A stretch of 64,000 nt of DNA from Aquaticitalea lipolytica (GCF_014641635.1 NZ_BMIC01000001.1:434001-498000), one strand, 5' to 3'; counted from the stretch's first letter, positions 21,893 through 31,580 are shown. The notes: generated from the sequence alone by a model not told the origin. A program made the numbers and translations.

Positions 21893-22339
21893 ATGGCTTC
21901 AAACTCTAGTATTATAATATCTAGCTCTAGAGCACTTAATGCGCCTTTAAGCATTGTATATCATGCATTTGAAAACCCTAAACATCTTGCCAATTGGTGG
22001 GGACCAGAAGGGTTTACAAATACGTTTCATGAATTTAATTTACAACCAGGTGGGAAATGGATACTTACAATGCATGGTCCTGAAAAAGGTAATTATGAAA
22101 ACGCATCAGTATTTAAAACCATTGAGCCACTAAAATTAATTACTTGGGAAAGGGTTTCAAAACCATTATTTAATATGGAAGTTGCATTTGAAAAACTCTC
22201 AAACACAAAAACTAAAATATCATTTAAAATGATTTTTGAGTCAGCTGAAGAATGTAACAAACTAAAGCCTTTTGTAATTCCAAAAAACGAAGAAAACTTT
22301 GATAGATTAGAAAGAGAGCTTTTAAAAGTTATAGTTTAG
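21893..22339 (+). CDS. SRPBCC/AHSA1-like protein
   Basis: This 148-residue protein has the pattern of the activator-of-Hsp90-like START fold: SRALNAPLSIVYHAFENPKH near the start, then LANWWGPEGFTNTFHEFNLQ, PGGKWILTMHGP, EPLKLITWERVSKPLFNMEV and FDRLERELLK at the end. These domains bind hydrophobic ligands; a specific ligand is not predictable. It is the first normal gene after the cassette array, with its own promoter candidate and no repeat after it. Its 3' end overlaps the convergent TPR lipoprotein gene by 11 bp. Confidence 0.88.
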   Translation: MASNSSIIISSSRALNAPLSIVYHAFENPKHLANWWGPEGFTNTFHEFNLQPGGKWILTMHGPEKGNYENASVFKTIEPLKLITWERVSKPLFNMEVAFEKLSNTKTKISFKMIFESAEECNKLKPFVIPKNEENFDRLERELLKVIV

Positions 22340-23021
22340 TTTTATAACTCTCTACAAATCGTTTTGCACGTCTGTTACCTGTATTAAGTTCTAGTGCCTT
22401 TTTATAATTTGTATAGGCTTGTGTGCTATCGCCTTTTCGCAAATAAGCATCTGCCAAACTATCATATACATTATCGCTATTTGGATACAAGACTACATTA
22501 ATTTTAAATACAGAAATGGCATCATTAAAAGCCTTTTCATTTAGCAAATTATAGCCTAAGCGGTTAAAACTTGCTTCTTCTAAAAACACACTTGTTGAGT
22601 CTTGTTGTTTTATTGCCAAATAGCCTGCTAATGCTTTATCATACTCTTTATCTTTTAAATACATTCGTGGTGTTTTAAATGTATCTGCCACTTTTAAGTA
22701 AGCATAATCTACCTTGTTATCATCATTTTCAGATACAATACCTAAATACGCTTCTTTAGTTTGTGGATGTTTTACAAAACGTAACTTTTTATACATTTCT
22801 GCAACAAAAAAAGTATGTTCATCAAAAGCAACAGTTTCTATTTTATCTGCACCTTTCCATTTTAAATACAGCTTGTTATTATCATAATATACATCTATAA
22901 CTTCTTCTTGACTATAAACATAACGTCCTGAGGTTTCTTTAATAATTTCTGGAGTATAGTTTACATTTTTAGAACAGCTAAAAATAATTAGGGCAAAAAG
23001 TAATATTGCTTTAATCTTCAT
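22329..23021 (-). CDS. TPR lipoprotein
   Basis: This 230-residue protein has a lipoprotein signal with Cys16 in IIFSCSKN. After a beta-rich N-terminal part (GRYVYSQEEVIDVYYDNNKL, about 30-110) come TPR-like repeats from about 125, clearest in NVYDSLADAYLRKGDSTQAY and NYKKALELNTGNRRA. The combination of a beta module and C-terminal TPR resembles the tail of Bacteroidota serine hydrolases, but no hydrolase domain is present. It overlaps the convergent SRPBCC gene by 11 bp. Function unknown. Confidence 0.75.
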   Translation of the reverse strand: MKIKAILLFALIIFSCSKNVNYTPEIIKETSGRYVYSQEEVIDVYYDNNKLYLKWKGADKIETVAFDEHTFFVAEMYKKLRFVKHPQTKEAYLGIVSENDDNKVDYAYLKVADTFKTPRMYLKDKEYDKALAGYLAIKQQDSTSVFLEEASFNRLGYNLLNEKAFNDAISVFKINVVLYPNSDNVYDSLADAYLRKGDSTQAYTNYKKALELNTGNRRAKRFVESYKTKL

Positions 23022-23058
23022 TTTAATTGGTTTGATTGATTGACGTTATAATATAAGC

Positions 23059-23090
23059 AAAAAAAAAGTCTCATTATAAATGAGACGATT
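23059..23090 (-). terminator. Rho-independent terminator of the cyclophilin-FKBP gene
   Basis: A GTCTCAT/ATGAGAC stem (23068-23074 with 23080-23086) is followed on the minus strand by a run of nine T (23059-23067). It lies 45 bp downstream of the minus-strand stop. Confidence 0.8.
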
Positions 23091-23130
23091 TTTCTAATTA
23101 TTTGTTACTCTCTATGGAGTAAATATGTTA

Positions 23131-24063
23131 TTAATTAACGTTTACTAGTTCTACATCGAACACTAATGTAGCGTTAGGAGGAATTACTCCACCAGCTCCT
23201 GATGATCCGTAACCTAAATCGCTAGGTATTACCAAACGTGCTTTATCACCAACATTAAGTAAACAAATACCTTCATCCCAACCAGCAATTACTTGTCCTA
23301 CTCCTACTTGAAAAGCTATAGGCTCATTACGTTTGTATGACGAATCGAAAACTGTACCATCAGCCAATTGACCTTTATAATGTACAGAAACCATATTACC
23401 TTTTTCGGCTTTTTTACCATTTCCTTTTTGGATTATTTGGTAACGTAAACCGCTTTTTGTTTTTTCAAAACCAGCAGCAAGTTTGTCTAACTCTCCTTCT
23501 TTAGCAGCACGCTCTTCAGCAATACGTTTTTCGCGAGCTCCTTCAAAAGTTCTAAAAGCCTCAACAGCATTAAATTTTTCAGCTTCTGCTCCTACTCTTA
23601 CTATTTCTAAGGTTGTAATCTCGTCGCCTTGTGCAATAGCATCAACAACATCTTGCCCTTGTTGTACTTTTCCAAATACTGTGTGCATGTTATCTAACCA
23701 AGGTGTTTCAATATGTGTAATGAAAAACTGACTTCCATTAGTACCTGGACCTGCATTTGCCATAGATAACACTCCTGGACCATCGTGTTTTAAATCTGGA
23801 TGAAACTCATCATCAAACTTATAACCTGGATTTCCTGTTCCTGTTCCTTGTGGACAACCACCTTGAATCATAAAATCTGGTATTACTCTATGAAATTTTA
23901 AACCATCATAATATGGTGTTCCTTGAGCTTTAGCAGAGTTTTCTAAATTTCCTTCAGCTAATGCTACAAAATTACCAACAGTTCCTGGTGTTTTTTTGTA
24001 CTCTAAAGCAACTAATATTTCGCCTTTGCTTGTATTAAATTTGGCGTATAATCCGTCTTGCAT
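23131..24063 (-). CDS. Dual-family peptidyl-prolyl isomerase (cyclophilin-FKBP fusion)
   Basis: This 310-residue protein has no signal peptide. Residues about 5-160 form a cyclophilin domain ([13 protein letters not shown], then [16 protein letters not shown], then [12 protein letters not shown]). After a charged helical linker (about 165-200), residues 205-310 form an FKBP domain ([18 protein letters not shown], then [20 protein letters not shown], then [20 protein letters not shown]). Both active-site signatures look intact. Such cyclophilin-FKBP dual immunophilins are described in Flavobacterium. It isomerises proline peptide bonds and may act as a chaperone in the cytosol. It is monocistronic, with a good -7 box and its own terminator. 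Confidence 0.93.
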   Translation of the reverse strand: MQDGLYAKFNTSKGEILVALEYKKTPGTVGNFVALAEGNLENSAKAQGTPYYDGLKFHRVIPDFMIQGGCPQGTGTGNPGYKFDDEFHPDLKHDGPGVLSMANAGPGTNGSQFFITHIETPWLDNMHTVFGKVQQGQDVVDAIAQGDEITTLEIVRVGAEAEKFNAVEAFRTFEGAREKRIAEERAAKEGELDKLAAGFEKTKSGLRYQIIQKGNGKKAEKGNMVSVHYKGQLADGTVFDSSYKRNEPIAFQVGVGQVIAGWDEGICLLNVGDKARLVIPSDLGYGSSGAGGVIPPNATLVFDVELVNVN

Positions 24064-24089
24064 TGTTCTTGTTTTTTATTTTGAAGCTG

Positions 24090-24097
24090 CAAAGATA
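24090..24097 (-). promoter_or_regulatory. -7 element TATCTTTG of the cyclophilin-FKBP gene
   Basis: On the minus strand TATCTTTG matches TAnnTTTG perfectly, 26 bp before the ATG. The octamer and the following GCAG are identical to those before the LETM1-like gene. Confidence 0.6.
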
Positions 24098-24165
24098 AGG
24101 AATGAATTATGAAATATGAATTTGTAGTTTGCTTTTATAAAGTTAGTTTTACAAAAATTTATAAG

Positions 24166-24624
24166 ATGAAATTTTCTTTAACAAAACTAAGAGCTGCTTT
24201 TGGTGATATTAGAGCCATGGAAAAACTTCATGTAGATACTTATACTGAAGATATTATTAATGATATTGAAAATGAGCCTTTTGCTTTATCTGAAACTAAT
24301 GTGATGTATGCTGGATTGAGCGAATTAGCAGGTTACCATTATTTAAACACAGTAATTGTTGGCTCTTTTAATATTAAAACCATAAATGGAGCTCAGTTAA
24401 AAATTGAAGGTGACGATTATAGTCTTCAATTAAAATCTGATATGGTTGAACTAGAATCAGATTTTTCTAATGTATCTAACAGAAGTATGACCAAAATAGA
24501 TTTTGAAATTGAAGCTGAAGATGTTCCTAAAATTGTGAAATCTAAAATTAAATCATTAACGCTTACTGCTAAAAAGAATAAAGCAATTTTTACAATAGTT
24601 GAAATTAAAACTGAAGAAAATTAA
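24166..24624 (+). CDS. Conserved cytosolic protein of unknown function
   Basis: The protein is 152 residues from ATG 24166; the longer frame from 24109 has no plausible signal and overlaps the divergent promoter region. It is mixed alpha/beta: KFSLTKLRAAFGDIRAMEKL at the start, a middle with AGYHYLNTVIVGSFNI, and an end rich in charged strands (KIDFEIEAEDVPKIVKSKIK). There is no signal peptide or membrane segment. It is convergent with recQ: the stop codons overlap by 4 bases (24621-24624). No family recognised. Confidence 0.65.
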   Translation: MKFSLTKLRAAFGDIRAMEKLHVDTYTEDIINDIENEPFALSETNVMYAGLSELAGYHYLNTVIVGSFNIKTINGAQLKIEGDDYSLQLKSDMVELESDFSNVSNRSMTKIDFEIEAEDVPKIVKSKIKSLTLTAKKNKAIFTIVEIKTEEN

Positions 24625-26822
24625 TTTGCTACTTCGCTTATAAACTTAATTCTATATAATCGAAGCTCTTCATCATCATAGTCGCCATCAAATTCTTTAA
24701 TAGCATCGTCTATTTTATCAGAAGACGACTCCATAAAATAATCATGAATTTCTTCTTGTTGGTCTTCATCAAGAATATCATCAATCCAATAGTTAATATT
24801 CAGTTTCGTTCCTGAATATACTATAGCTTCTAACTCTTTGATAAATTCTTTCATTTTCATTCCTTTAGCTTTAGCAATATCATCTAAAGGCAATTTTCTG
24901 TCTATATTTTGAATTATATATAACTTTAATGATGAGTTTGAACCTGTAGTTTTTACAACAAAATCGTCTGGTCTGTCAATATCATTATCTTCAACATATT
25001 GTGCAATGAGCTCAATAAAATCTTTACCATATTTTTTGGCTTTACCATCTCCAACACCATGAACATTGCTTAACTCATCTAATGTAATTGGGTATTTTAA
25101 TGCCATATCCTCTAATGAAGGATCTTGAAAAATAACAAATGGAGGCACACCAAGCCTTTTAGCGTTTCGTTTACGTAAATCTTTAAGCATACTCATAAGT
25201 TGCTCATCAGCGACTGCGCCATCACCTTTTGATGCTGTAATTATACTATCGTCATCATCTACATCAAACACATGGTCTTCTGTCATCATAAAAGACTTAG
25301 GTGATTTTATAAACTCGCGTCCTTCTTCAGATAATCGTAATACACCATAAGTTTCTATATCTTTTTTTAATAAACCAGCAACTAATAACTGACGTATTAA
25401 TGCCATCCAAAAGCGTTTATCTTTTGCATTGCCAACACCAAAAAACTCTTGAGCATCAGTTTTGTGTGAAGAAATTAATGCGTTAGACTTACCTGTAATA
25501 ACGTGTACAAGGTCTTTAGATTTATATTTTTCGTTGGTTTTATCGACAGTTTCTAACACAATAGAAGCATTTTCTTTAGCTTCATGCTGTTTTTTTGGAT
25601 GACGAATATTATCATCCATATCACCACCTTCGCCAGTTTCATTATCAAACTCTTCACCAAAATAATGCAATATAAACTTACGTCTAGACACAGAACTTTC
25701 AGCAAAAGCTACAACTTCTTGTAATAAGGCATGACCAATTTCTTGTTCTGCAACTGGCTTACCAGACATAAATTTTTCTAACTTCTCTATATCTTTATAA
25801 GCATAATAGGCAATACAGTGACCTTCGCCACCATCTCTACCTGCCCTACCAGTTTCTTGATAGTAACTTTCTATACTTTTTGGAATATCATGATGTATTA
25901 CAAAACGAACATCTGGTTTGTCTATTCCCATACCAAAGGCAATAGTTGCAACTACAACATCAACATCTTCCATTAGGAACATGTCTTGGTGTTTTACTCT
26001 AGTTTTAGCATCTAATCCTGCGTGGTAAGGCACAGCTTTTACACCATTTACTTGTAATACTTGTGCTAATTCTTCAACACGCTTACGACTTAAACAGTAT
26101 ACGATACCTGATTTTCCTTGGTTTTGTTTTACAAAACGGATAATATCACTATCAACACTTTTTGTTTTTGGTCGTACTTCGTAGTATAAATTTGGTCTGT
26201 TAAATGATGCTTTAAAAGTATTAGCATCAGTTATATCTAAACTTTTTAAAATATCTTCCTGTACTTTAGGAGTTGCAGTAGCAGTCAAGCCTATTATCGG
26301 AATATTATCTCCTATACGCTTAATAATATGTTTTAAATTTCTGTACTCAGGCCTAAAATCGTGTCCCCATTCACTAATACAGTGAGCTTCATCAACTGCC
26401 ATAAAAGAAATTGTTACTGATCTTAAAAAATCAACATATTCTTCTTTTGTTAGCGATTCTGGTGCTACATATAATAATTTAGTGATACCATTTGTGATAT
26501 CATCTTTTACTTGCTTTACTTCTGTTTTGTTTAATGACGAATTAAGCACATGCGCAACACCATCGTTTTGCGATACTGCACGAATAGCATCAACCTGATT
26601 TTTCATTAAGGCTATTAAAGGTGATACAATAATTGCAGTTCCATCTTTAATTAAGGCTGGTAGTTGATAACATAACGATTTACCACCACCTGTAGGCATA
26701 ATCACAAAGGTGTTATGACCTGCAACTAAACTTTTAATAACATCTTCTTGAAGACCCTTAAACTTTGAAAAACCAAAGTAAGTTTTAAGTGCTGAATGTA
26801 AGTCAATTTCTTTAATACTCAT
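24621..26822 (-). CDS. recQ: ATP-dependent DNA helicase RecQ
   Basis: This 733-residue protein has a superfamily 2 helicase core with Walker A TGGGKS (44-49), DEAH (144-147), the aromatic-rich loop after it (CISEWGHDFRPEY), ATATP and the motif VI region (SYYQETGRAGRDG). After HYFGEEF the usual zinc-binding cysteines of RecQ are not visible: the stretch is acidic and Lys-rich (ETGEGGDMDDN, then HPKKQHEAKEN). A winged-helix part follows, then an HRDC domain (about 550-620), then an extra C-terminal HTH-like tail (IIQNIDRKLPLDDIAKAKGM). Larger than the roughly 600-residue E. coli enzyme. Acts in recombination and fork repair. Confidence 0.95.
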   Translation of the reverse strand: MSIKEIDLHSALKTYFGFSKFKGLQEDVIKSLVAGHNTFVIMPTGGGKSLCYQLPALIKDGTAIIVSPLIALMKNQVDAIRAVSQNDGVAHVLNSSLNKTEVKQVKDDITNGITKLLYVAPESLTKEEYVDFLRSVTISFMAVDEAHCISEWGHDFRPEYRNLKHIIKRIGDNIPIIGLTATATPKVQEDILKSLDITDANTFKASFNRPNLYYEVRPKTKSVDSDIIRFVKQNQGKSGIVYCLSRKRVEELAQVLQVNGVKAVPYHAGLDAKTRVKHQDMFLMEDVDVVVATIAFGMGIDKPDVRFVIHHDIPKSIESYYQETGRAGRDGGEGHCIAYYAYKDIEKLEKFMSGKPVAEQEIGHALLQEVVAFAESSVSRRKFILHYFGEEFDNETGEGGDMDDNIRHPKKQHEAKENASIVLETVDKTNEKYKSKDLVHVITGKSNALISSHKTDAQEFFGVGNAKDKRFWMALIRQLLVAGLLKKDIETYGVLRLSEEGREFIKSPKSFMMTEDHVFDVDDDDSIITASKGDGAVADEQLMSMLKDLRKRNAKRLGVPPFVIFQDPSLEDMALKYPITLDELSNVHGVGDGKAKKYGKDFIELIAQYVEDNDIDRPDDFVVKTTGSNSSLKLYIIQNIDRKLPLDDIAKAKGMKMKEFIKELEAIVYSGTKLNINYWIDDILDEDQQEEIHDYFMESSSDKIDDAIKEFDGDYDDEELRLYRIKFISEVAN

Positions 26823-26844
26823 TAATCCCTATTAGTATTTTATA

Positions 26845-26852
26845 TACATTTG
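26845..26852 (+). promoter_or_regulatory. -7 element TACATTTG of the kdsD operon
   Basis: TACATTTG matches TAnnTTTG exactly and ends 57 bp before the TTG start of kdsD in the region shared with recQ. Confidence 0.5.
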
Positions 26853-26860
26853 CATAAGTT

Positions 26861-26891
26861 TAAAGATAACAATTTCTTTAGATGCTACAAA
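26861..26891 (-). promoter_or_regulatory. recQ promoter (TTTG-N19-TATCTTTA)
   Basis: On the minus strand, TTTG (26888-26891) and TATCTTTA (26861-26868) are separated by 19 bp, the spacing typical of Bacteroidota -33/-7 promoters. The -7 box ends 38 bp before the recQ ATG. Confidence 0.55.
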
Positions 26892-26909
26892 CCCAAAAAT
26901 TAATAAATT

Positions 26910-27875
26910 TTGAACAATAAAAATTCTATCCTCAATATCGCTAAGAAAACCATTGATTTAGAAAGTAATGCCATTGCTAACTTAGCTACTCTACTTACTA
27001 ATGATTTTTCTGAAAGTGTTGAACTTATATATAATTCGAAAGGTAGAGTCATTATTACAGGAATAGGAAAAAGTGCTATTATAGCTAGTAAAATTGTTGC
27101 TACACTAAACTCAACAGGAACACCTTCTGTATTTATGCATGCTGCAGACGCTATTCATGGTGATTTAGGTTTAATTTTAGAAGATGATGTGGTGATTTGT
27201 ATTTCTAAAAGTGGAAACACTCCAGAAATTAAAGTACTTGTTCCTTTAATAAAAAGTGCAAATAACAAAATGATTGCTATTACTGGAAACGTAAAATCGT
27301 TTTTAGGTCAGCAAGCAGATTATGTACTCAATACATTTGTTGAACAAGAAGCTTGTCCAAATAATTTAGCTCCAACAACAAGTACAACTGCTCAATTAGT
27401 TATGGGAGATGCGCTTGCAGTATGTTTATTAGAGTTAAGAGGATTCTCAAGTAGAGATTTTGCTAAATACCATCCTGGTGGTGCTTTAGGAAAACGTCTA
27501 TACTTAAGAGTAAACGATTTATCTTCTGTTAATGAAAAACCACAAGTACAATTAAACACTAACATAAAGCAAGTTATTATTGAGATTTCTGAAAAAATGC
27601 TTGGTGTAACTGCTGTTGTTGAAAATGATAAAATTGTAGGTATAATTACTGATGGTGATTTACGTAGAATGTTATCTAAAAATGATTCGTTTACCAATTT
27701 AACTGCAAAAGATATTATGAGTAGCAATCCAAAGCGTATTGATGAAAATGCAATGGCTATTGATGCTATGGAGCTTATGGAAACTAATGGGATTTCACAA
27801 TTACTAGTTGAGAATAATGGTAAATATGCTGGTGTTGTACATATTCACGACTTGATTAAAGAAGGTATTATCTAA
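26910..27875 (+). CDS. kdsD: D-arabinose 5-phosphate isomerase (KpsF/GutQ family)
   Basis: This 321-residue protein starts with TTG at 26910; the family's N-terminal helix (NIAKKTIDLESNAIANL) begins right after it and no ATG is available. The SIS domain (about 35-180) has ITGIGKSAIIASKIVATLNS, ISKSGNTPE and EACPNNLAPTTSTTA, followed by KYHPGGALGKRL. Two CBS domains occupy about 205-320 (IITDGDLRRML, then ISQLLVENNGKYAGVVHIHD). It converts ribulose 5-phosphate to arabinose 5-phosphate for Kdo synthesis, hence lipopolysaccharide. It overlaps tatC at TAATG. Confidence 0.93.
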   Translation: MNNKNSILNIAKKTIDLESNAIANLATLLTNDFSESVELIYNSKGRVIITGIGKSAIIASKIVATLNSTGTPSVFMHAADAIHGDLGLILEDDVVICISKSGNTPEIKVLVPLIKSANNKMIAITGNVKSFLGQQADYVLNTFVEQEACPNNLAPTTSTTAQLVMGDALAVCLLELRGFSSRDFAKYHPGGALGKRLYLRVNDLSSVNEKPQVQLNTNIKQVIIEISEKMLGVTAVVENDKIVGIITDGDLRRMLSKNDSFTNLTAKDIMSSNPKRIDENAMAIDAMELMETNGISQLLVENNGKYAGVVHIHDLIKEGII

Positions 27876-28699
27876 TGGCAAAAAAACAAAAAAGTGAGAT
27901 GTCTTTTTTAGATCATCTCGAAGATTTACGTTGGCATTTAATACGTGCAACTTTAGCCATTTTAATTGCAGGAACTGGAGCTTTTATATTTTCAAGATTC
28001 ATTTTTGACACTATTATTTTTGGTCCAAAACACATGAGTTTTCCGACCTATAAGTATTTGTGTAAAATTTCTAATTATTTTAATGTAGACAGTACTTTTT
28101 GCTTAGATGCTTTTCCATTTACAATTCAAAACCGAACTATGGGAGGTCAATTTTCGGCAGATATCTGGACAGCCATTTATGCTGGTTTTGTGATTGCATT
28201 CCCATACGTTGTTTATCAATTCTGGAAATTTATTAGTCCAGGCTTGCTACCAAACGAACGCAAACATTCAAGAGGGTTTATTATTGTTACTACCTTATTG
28301 TTTTTTATTGGAGTTCTTTTTGGATATTATGTTATTACACCATTATCTATAAACTTTTTAGGAACTTATAGTGTGAGTTCTGAAATTACAAACGAAATAG
28401 ATTTAGGCTCTTATATATCATTAGTAAGGTCATCATCATTAGCTGCTGGTTTTGTATTTGAGCTTCCTATTATAATTTATTTTTTAACTAAAATAGGATT
28501 GGTAACACCAGAATATTTAAGAAAGTACAGGAAATATGCTCTAGTAATTGTATTAATTCTTTCAGCAATTATTACACCTCCAGATGTAGCAAGTCAGGTA
28601 ATTGTAGCTATTCCTATTTTAATTTTATACCAACTAAGTATATATATTTCTGCAATTGTTGTTAGAAATCAAAAACGTAAAGAGAAAAAAAATGTCTGA
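27875..28699 (+). CDS. tatC: Sec-independent translocase subunit TatC
   Basis: This 274-residue membrane protein has about six transmembrane helices. The conserved start MSFLDHLEDLRWHLIR is at about residues 9-24, and later come FWKFISPGLLPNERK (near 115-130) and the conserved region PPDVASQVIVAIPILILYQL. It binds twin-arginine signal peptides of folded proteins. The start overlaps the kdsD stop, and the end overlaps the AhpD-like gene by 8 bp, so the three are cotranscribed. It is larger than E. coli TatC mainly through an insertion after the first helix. No tatA is nearby. Confidence 0.95.
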   Translation: MAKKQKSEMSFLDHLEDLRWHLIRATLAILIAGTGAFIFSRFIFDTIIFGPKHMSFPTYKYLCKISNYFNVDSTFCLDAFPFTIQNRTMGGQFSADIWTAIYAGFVIAFPYVVYQFWKFISPGLLPNERKHSRGFIIVTTLLFFIGVLFGYYVITPLSINFLGTYSVSSEITNEIDLGSYISLVRSSSLAAGFVFELPIIIYFLTKIGLVTPEYLRKYRKYALVIVLILSAIITPPDVASQVIVAIPILILYQLSIYISAIVVRNQKRKEKKNV

Positions 28700-29039
28700 T
28701 ATAGTAAAAGAATTTAATGACTATCGTTCTAAAATGAATGATAAGCTTTTAGCAGATAACAATAAAATTGTTAAACGCATTTTTAACTTAGATACTAATG
28801 CTTATGCTGAAGGTGCTTTAGATATAAAAACTAAAGAATTGCTAGGACTAGTAGCTTCTGCTGTGTTACGCTGTGATGATTGTATTAAGTATCATTTAGA
28901 AACAGCTCACAAAAATGGCGTAACAAAAGAAGAAATGATGGAGTCTATGGGAATTGCCACTCTAGTAGGTGGAACTATTGTTATTCCTCATTTAAGAAGA
29001 GCTTATGAGTTTTGGGAAGCCTTAGAAGAACAGCGTTAA
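28692..29039 (+). CDS. AhpD-like carboxymuconolactone decarboxylase family protein
   Basis: The protein is 115 residues from ATG 28692 (an upstream in-frame ATG at 28656 lies deep inside tatC). The core motif LRCDDCIKYHLETAHKNG has a CxxC pair C61/C64 and H68, as in AhpD-like alkylhydroperoxidase-type proteins. EEMMESMGIATLVGGTIVIP follows. It probably works as a thiol redox protein in the cytosol, with no decarboxylase activity implied. It overlaps tatC by 8 bp. Confidence 0.9.
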   Translation: MSDIVKEFNDYRSKMNDKLLADNNKIVKRIFNLDTNAYAEGALDIKTKELLGLVASAVLRCDDCIKYHLETAHKNGVTKEEMMESMGIATLVGGTIVIPHLRRAYEFWEALEEQR

Positions 29040-29113
29040 ACTTTTAATAAATAAATAGCGTTTTTATAGTAGTCAATATGATTTTACTATTTTTAGCGTT
29101 CAGTACATAACTT

Positions 29114-29854
29114 ATGAAGTTAAGAGCAGATAATTTAATGAAGTCCTACAGTGGACGAAAAGTTGTAAAAGACGTTTCACTTGAAGTAAATCAAGGTGAG
29201 ATTGTTGGTTTATTAGGTCCTAATGGAGCTGGTAAAACCACATCTTTTTATATGATTGTTGGACTTATAAAACCTAATGGTGGCACTATTCATTTAGAAG
29301 GTAAAGAGATTACAAATTATCCAATGTACAAACGTGCTCAAAACGGAATTGGTTATTTAGCTCAAGAAGCCTCTGTGTTTCGTAAATTAAGTATTGAAGA
29401 TAATATTTTGAGCGTGCTGCAAATGACTAAATTGAGCAAAAAAGAGCAACACGACAAAATGGAATCGCTTATTGAGGAGTTTAGCCTTGGCCATATTCGT
29501 AAAAGTCGTGGCGATTTATTATCTGGTGGTGAGCGTCGACGTACAGAAATTGCTCGTGCTTTAGCAACAGACCCAAACTTTATTTTATTAGATGAACCTT
29601 TTGCAGGAGTTGATCCAGTTGCTGTTGAAGATATTCAACGTATTGTAGCGCAATTAACTAAAAAGAATATTGGTATTTTAATAACTGACCACAACGTTCA
29701 AGAAACACTAGCAATTACAGATAGAACCTATTTAATGTTTGAAGGTAGTATTCTAAAAGCTGGTAAGCCTGAAGAGTTAGCAAATGATGAAATGGTTAGA
29801 AAAGTGTATTTAGGTCAAAACTTTGAGCTACGTAAAAAGAAACTAACGTTTTAG
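29114..29854 (+). CDS. lptB: LPS export ABC transporter ATPase LptB
   Basis: This 246-residue ATPase has Walker A GPNGAGKT (35-42), Q-loop region [15 protein letters not shown], signature LSGGERRR (136-143), Walker B ILLDEP (157-162) and switch [25 protein letters not shown] and [13 protein letters not shown] are specific for LptB among ABC ATPases. It powers extraction of lipopolysaccharide from the inner membrane with LptFG. Here it follows the kdsD-tatC-ahpD-like group after 74 bp. Its 3' end overlaps the convergent DUF808 gene by 4 bases. Confidence 0.95.
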   Translation: MKLRADNLMKSYSGRKVVKDVSLEVNQGEIVGLLGPNGAGKTTSFYMIVGLIKPNGGTIHLEGKEITNYPMYKRAQNGIGYLAQEASVFRKLSIEDNILSVLQMTKLSKKEQHDKMESLIEEFSLGHIRKSRGDLLSGGERRRTEIARALATDPNFILLDEPFAGVDPVAVEDIQRIVAQLTKKNIGILITDHNVQETLAITDRTYLMFEGSILKAGKPEELANDEMVRKVYLGQNFELRKKKLTF

Positions 29855-30732
29855 TGTTTTCCTTTAATGATTGAAATAATTTTTTTCAATCCCATAACAA
29901 TAAGCAAAACCACTACTCCAACTAATAATCCAACAACAAAGTCTCTGATTATTGAAGGTAATACTTCAAGAAAATGATGTAGTTGTTCAATGTTGTGAAT
30001 AAAAATTCCGCCAGCAACTAATAACAAAGCAATTGTACCAATAACCGAAAGGCTTTTTATTACCAATGGCAATGCATTTACCAATAGCTTTCCAAAAAAA
30101 TCTGAAACACTTTTATCTTCAGGATTTAGTTTAATTAATCTGTACCCAAAATCATCCATTCTTACAATTAGTGCTACAATTCCATAAACACCAACTGTAG
30201 CAATTAGCGCTACAAATGAAACAACTAAAATTTGAGTTAGCAAAGGCTGTCCAATAACTGTTCCTAATGCAATGATTACAATTTCTACAGATAAAATAAA
30301 ATCTGTAATAATCGCAGATTTTATTTTGGACTTCTCTATATCTAAAATTTCAGACTTAGTGAGTTCTACTTCAGTTATACTAACTTGATCGTGATTATGA
30401 GGAACAAAATATTCATATATTTTTTCAGCACCTTCATAAGCTAAATAAAGACCACCTAGAACTAAAATAATAGGCACAATCCATGGTAAAAAAGCACTAA
30501 GCAAAAAAGCGATAGGTAATATAATTACTTTATTTAAAAATGAACCTTTGGTAATTGCCCACAAAACAGGAATCTCTCTTGAAGCTACAAAACCTGAAGC
30601 TTTTTCAGCATTTACAGCCAAATCATCACCCAATATTCCTGCAGTTTTCTTGGTGCTTACTTTTGCCATTGTAGCCACATCATCCATAAGACTAGCAATA
30701 TCATCGAGTAATGCAAAAAATCCTGATGCCAT
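29851..30732 (-). CDS. yedI: DUF808 inner membrane protein (YedI-like)
   Basis: This 293-residue protein starts [20 protein letters not shown], then [20 protein letters not shown], both diagnostic of DUF808. It has about six membrane helices (from about residue 68 onward, for example [20 protein letters not shown]). A soluble loop with PHNHD lies near 117. Conserved in many bacteria without known function; sometimes suggested to be a transporter. Gene order after it, toward lower coordinates, is convergent lptB. Confidence 0.92.
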   Translation of the reverse strand: MASGFFALLDDIASLMDDVATMAKVSTKKTAGILGDDLAVNAEKASGFVASREIPVLWAITKGSFLNKVIILPIAFLLSAFLPWIVPIILVLGGLYLAYEGAEKIYEYFVPHNHDQVSITEVELTKSEILDIEKSKIKSAIITDFILSVEIVIIALGTVIGQPLLTQILVVSFVALIATVGVYGIVALIVRMDDFGYRLIKLNPEDKSVSDFFGKLLVNALPLVIKSLSVIGTIALLLVAGGIFIHNIEQLHHFLEVLPSIIRDFVVGLLVGVVVLLIVMGLKKIISIIKGKH

Positions 30733-30765
30733 GTTTTAGTGTTTTAAGATTGAAATTATTGTTAA

Positions 30766-31530
30766 CTACTCTTTAGAAGTTAATGTTTTAGAAAACAACG
30801 ATAGTAAAATATAAAAAAGTATAACTATTGGAATGGCTGCAAAATGAAACATTACTATAAAAACAAGTGTTAGAATAATAAATATATAACGTACAGCATT
30901 AGTTTTAAAACTCCAGTCCTTAAACTTTAACGCAAATAATTTAATGTTAGAATTAAGTAAGTAGCAGCTCACTAATGTTAACACGATTAATATCCATTTG
31001 TTTAAAATCATTGAGTTCATTATATCATTATTCTGAAACTCTAAAATTAAAGGCAACGATACAATTAATAACGTATTTGCAGGAGTTGGAAGTCCTTTAA
31101 AATAGCTTTGTTGGTCTTCGTCTATATTAAATTTAGCCAAACGATATGCTGATGCCAATGTTATTAATAAACCTAAAAGTGGTAGCCATGAAAACTTAAA
31201 ACCAATCCAATGCATTTCTGACGACCATTCATCAGTTGCATTAAAAAACAAAGGTGTATCGATTGATAATGACAAGAGTTTAAACATTATAATTCCTGGC
31301 ACTAATCCACTAGTAACCATATCAGCAAGCGAATCTAACTGAACACCTAATGGGCTTTGAACATTTAATTTACGAGCCAATAAACCATCAAAAAAATCGA
31401 AAAAAATACCTAAAAACACAAATATAGAAGCAGCTACAAAATTATTGTGAACAGCAAAAATCACAGCTATCGATCCGCAAAATAAATTAAGGAGAGTAAC
31501 TATGTTTGGAATATGCCTTTTAATCATCAT
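30766..31530 (-). CDS. pssA: CDP-diacylglycerol-serine O-phosphatidyltransferase
   Basis: This 254-residue membrane protein has the CDP-alcohol phosphotransferase signature: D45, D48-G49, A52-R53, G62, D66 and D70 (FFDGLLARKLN, then GVQLDSLADMVTSG). Start IPNIVTLLNLFCGSIAV is typical of the short PssA type in Bacteroidota and Gram-positives. It makes phosphatidylserine, the precursor of phosphatidylethanolamine, in the inner membrane. The DUF808 gene follows 33 bp downstream. The promoter region is shared with the divergent PorV-like gene. Confidence 0.9.
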   Translation of the reverse strand: MMIKRHIPNIVTLLNLFCGSIAVIFAVHNNFVAASIFVFLGIFFDFFDGLLARKLNVQSPLGVQLDSLADMVTSGLVPGIIMFKLLSLSIDTPLFFNATDEWSSEMHWIGFKFSWLPLLGLLITLASAYRLAKFNIDEDQQSYFKGLPTPANTLLIVSLPLILEFQNNDIMNSMILNKWILIVLTLVSCYLLNSNIKLFALKFKDWSFKTNAVRYIFIILTLVFIVMFHFAAIPIVILFYILLSLFSKTLTSKE

Positions 31531-31580
31531 TTATAAAGTTTCTGTAAAAATAGCAAACTATTTTCGTCTTATACAAGTAT

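Noticed and set aside
29040-29113. Terminator between the AhpD-like gene and lptB
   Set aside because: The only pairing (ATAGTA with TACTAT) is short and A/T-only, so read-through is as likely.
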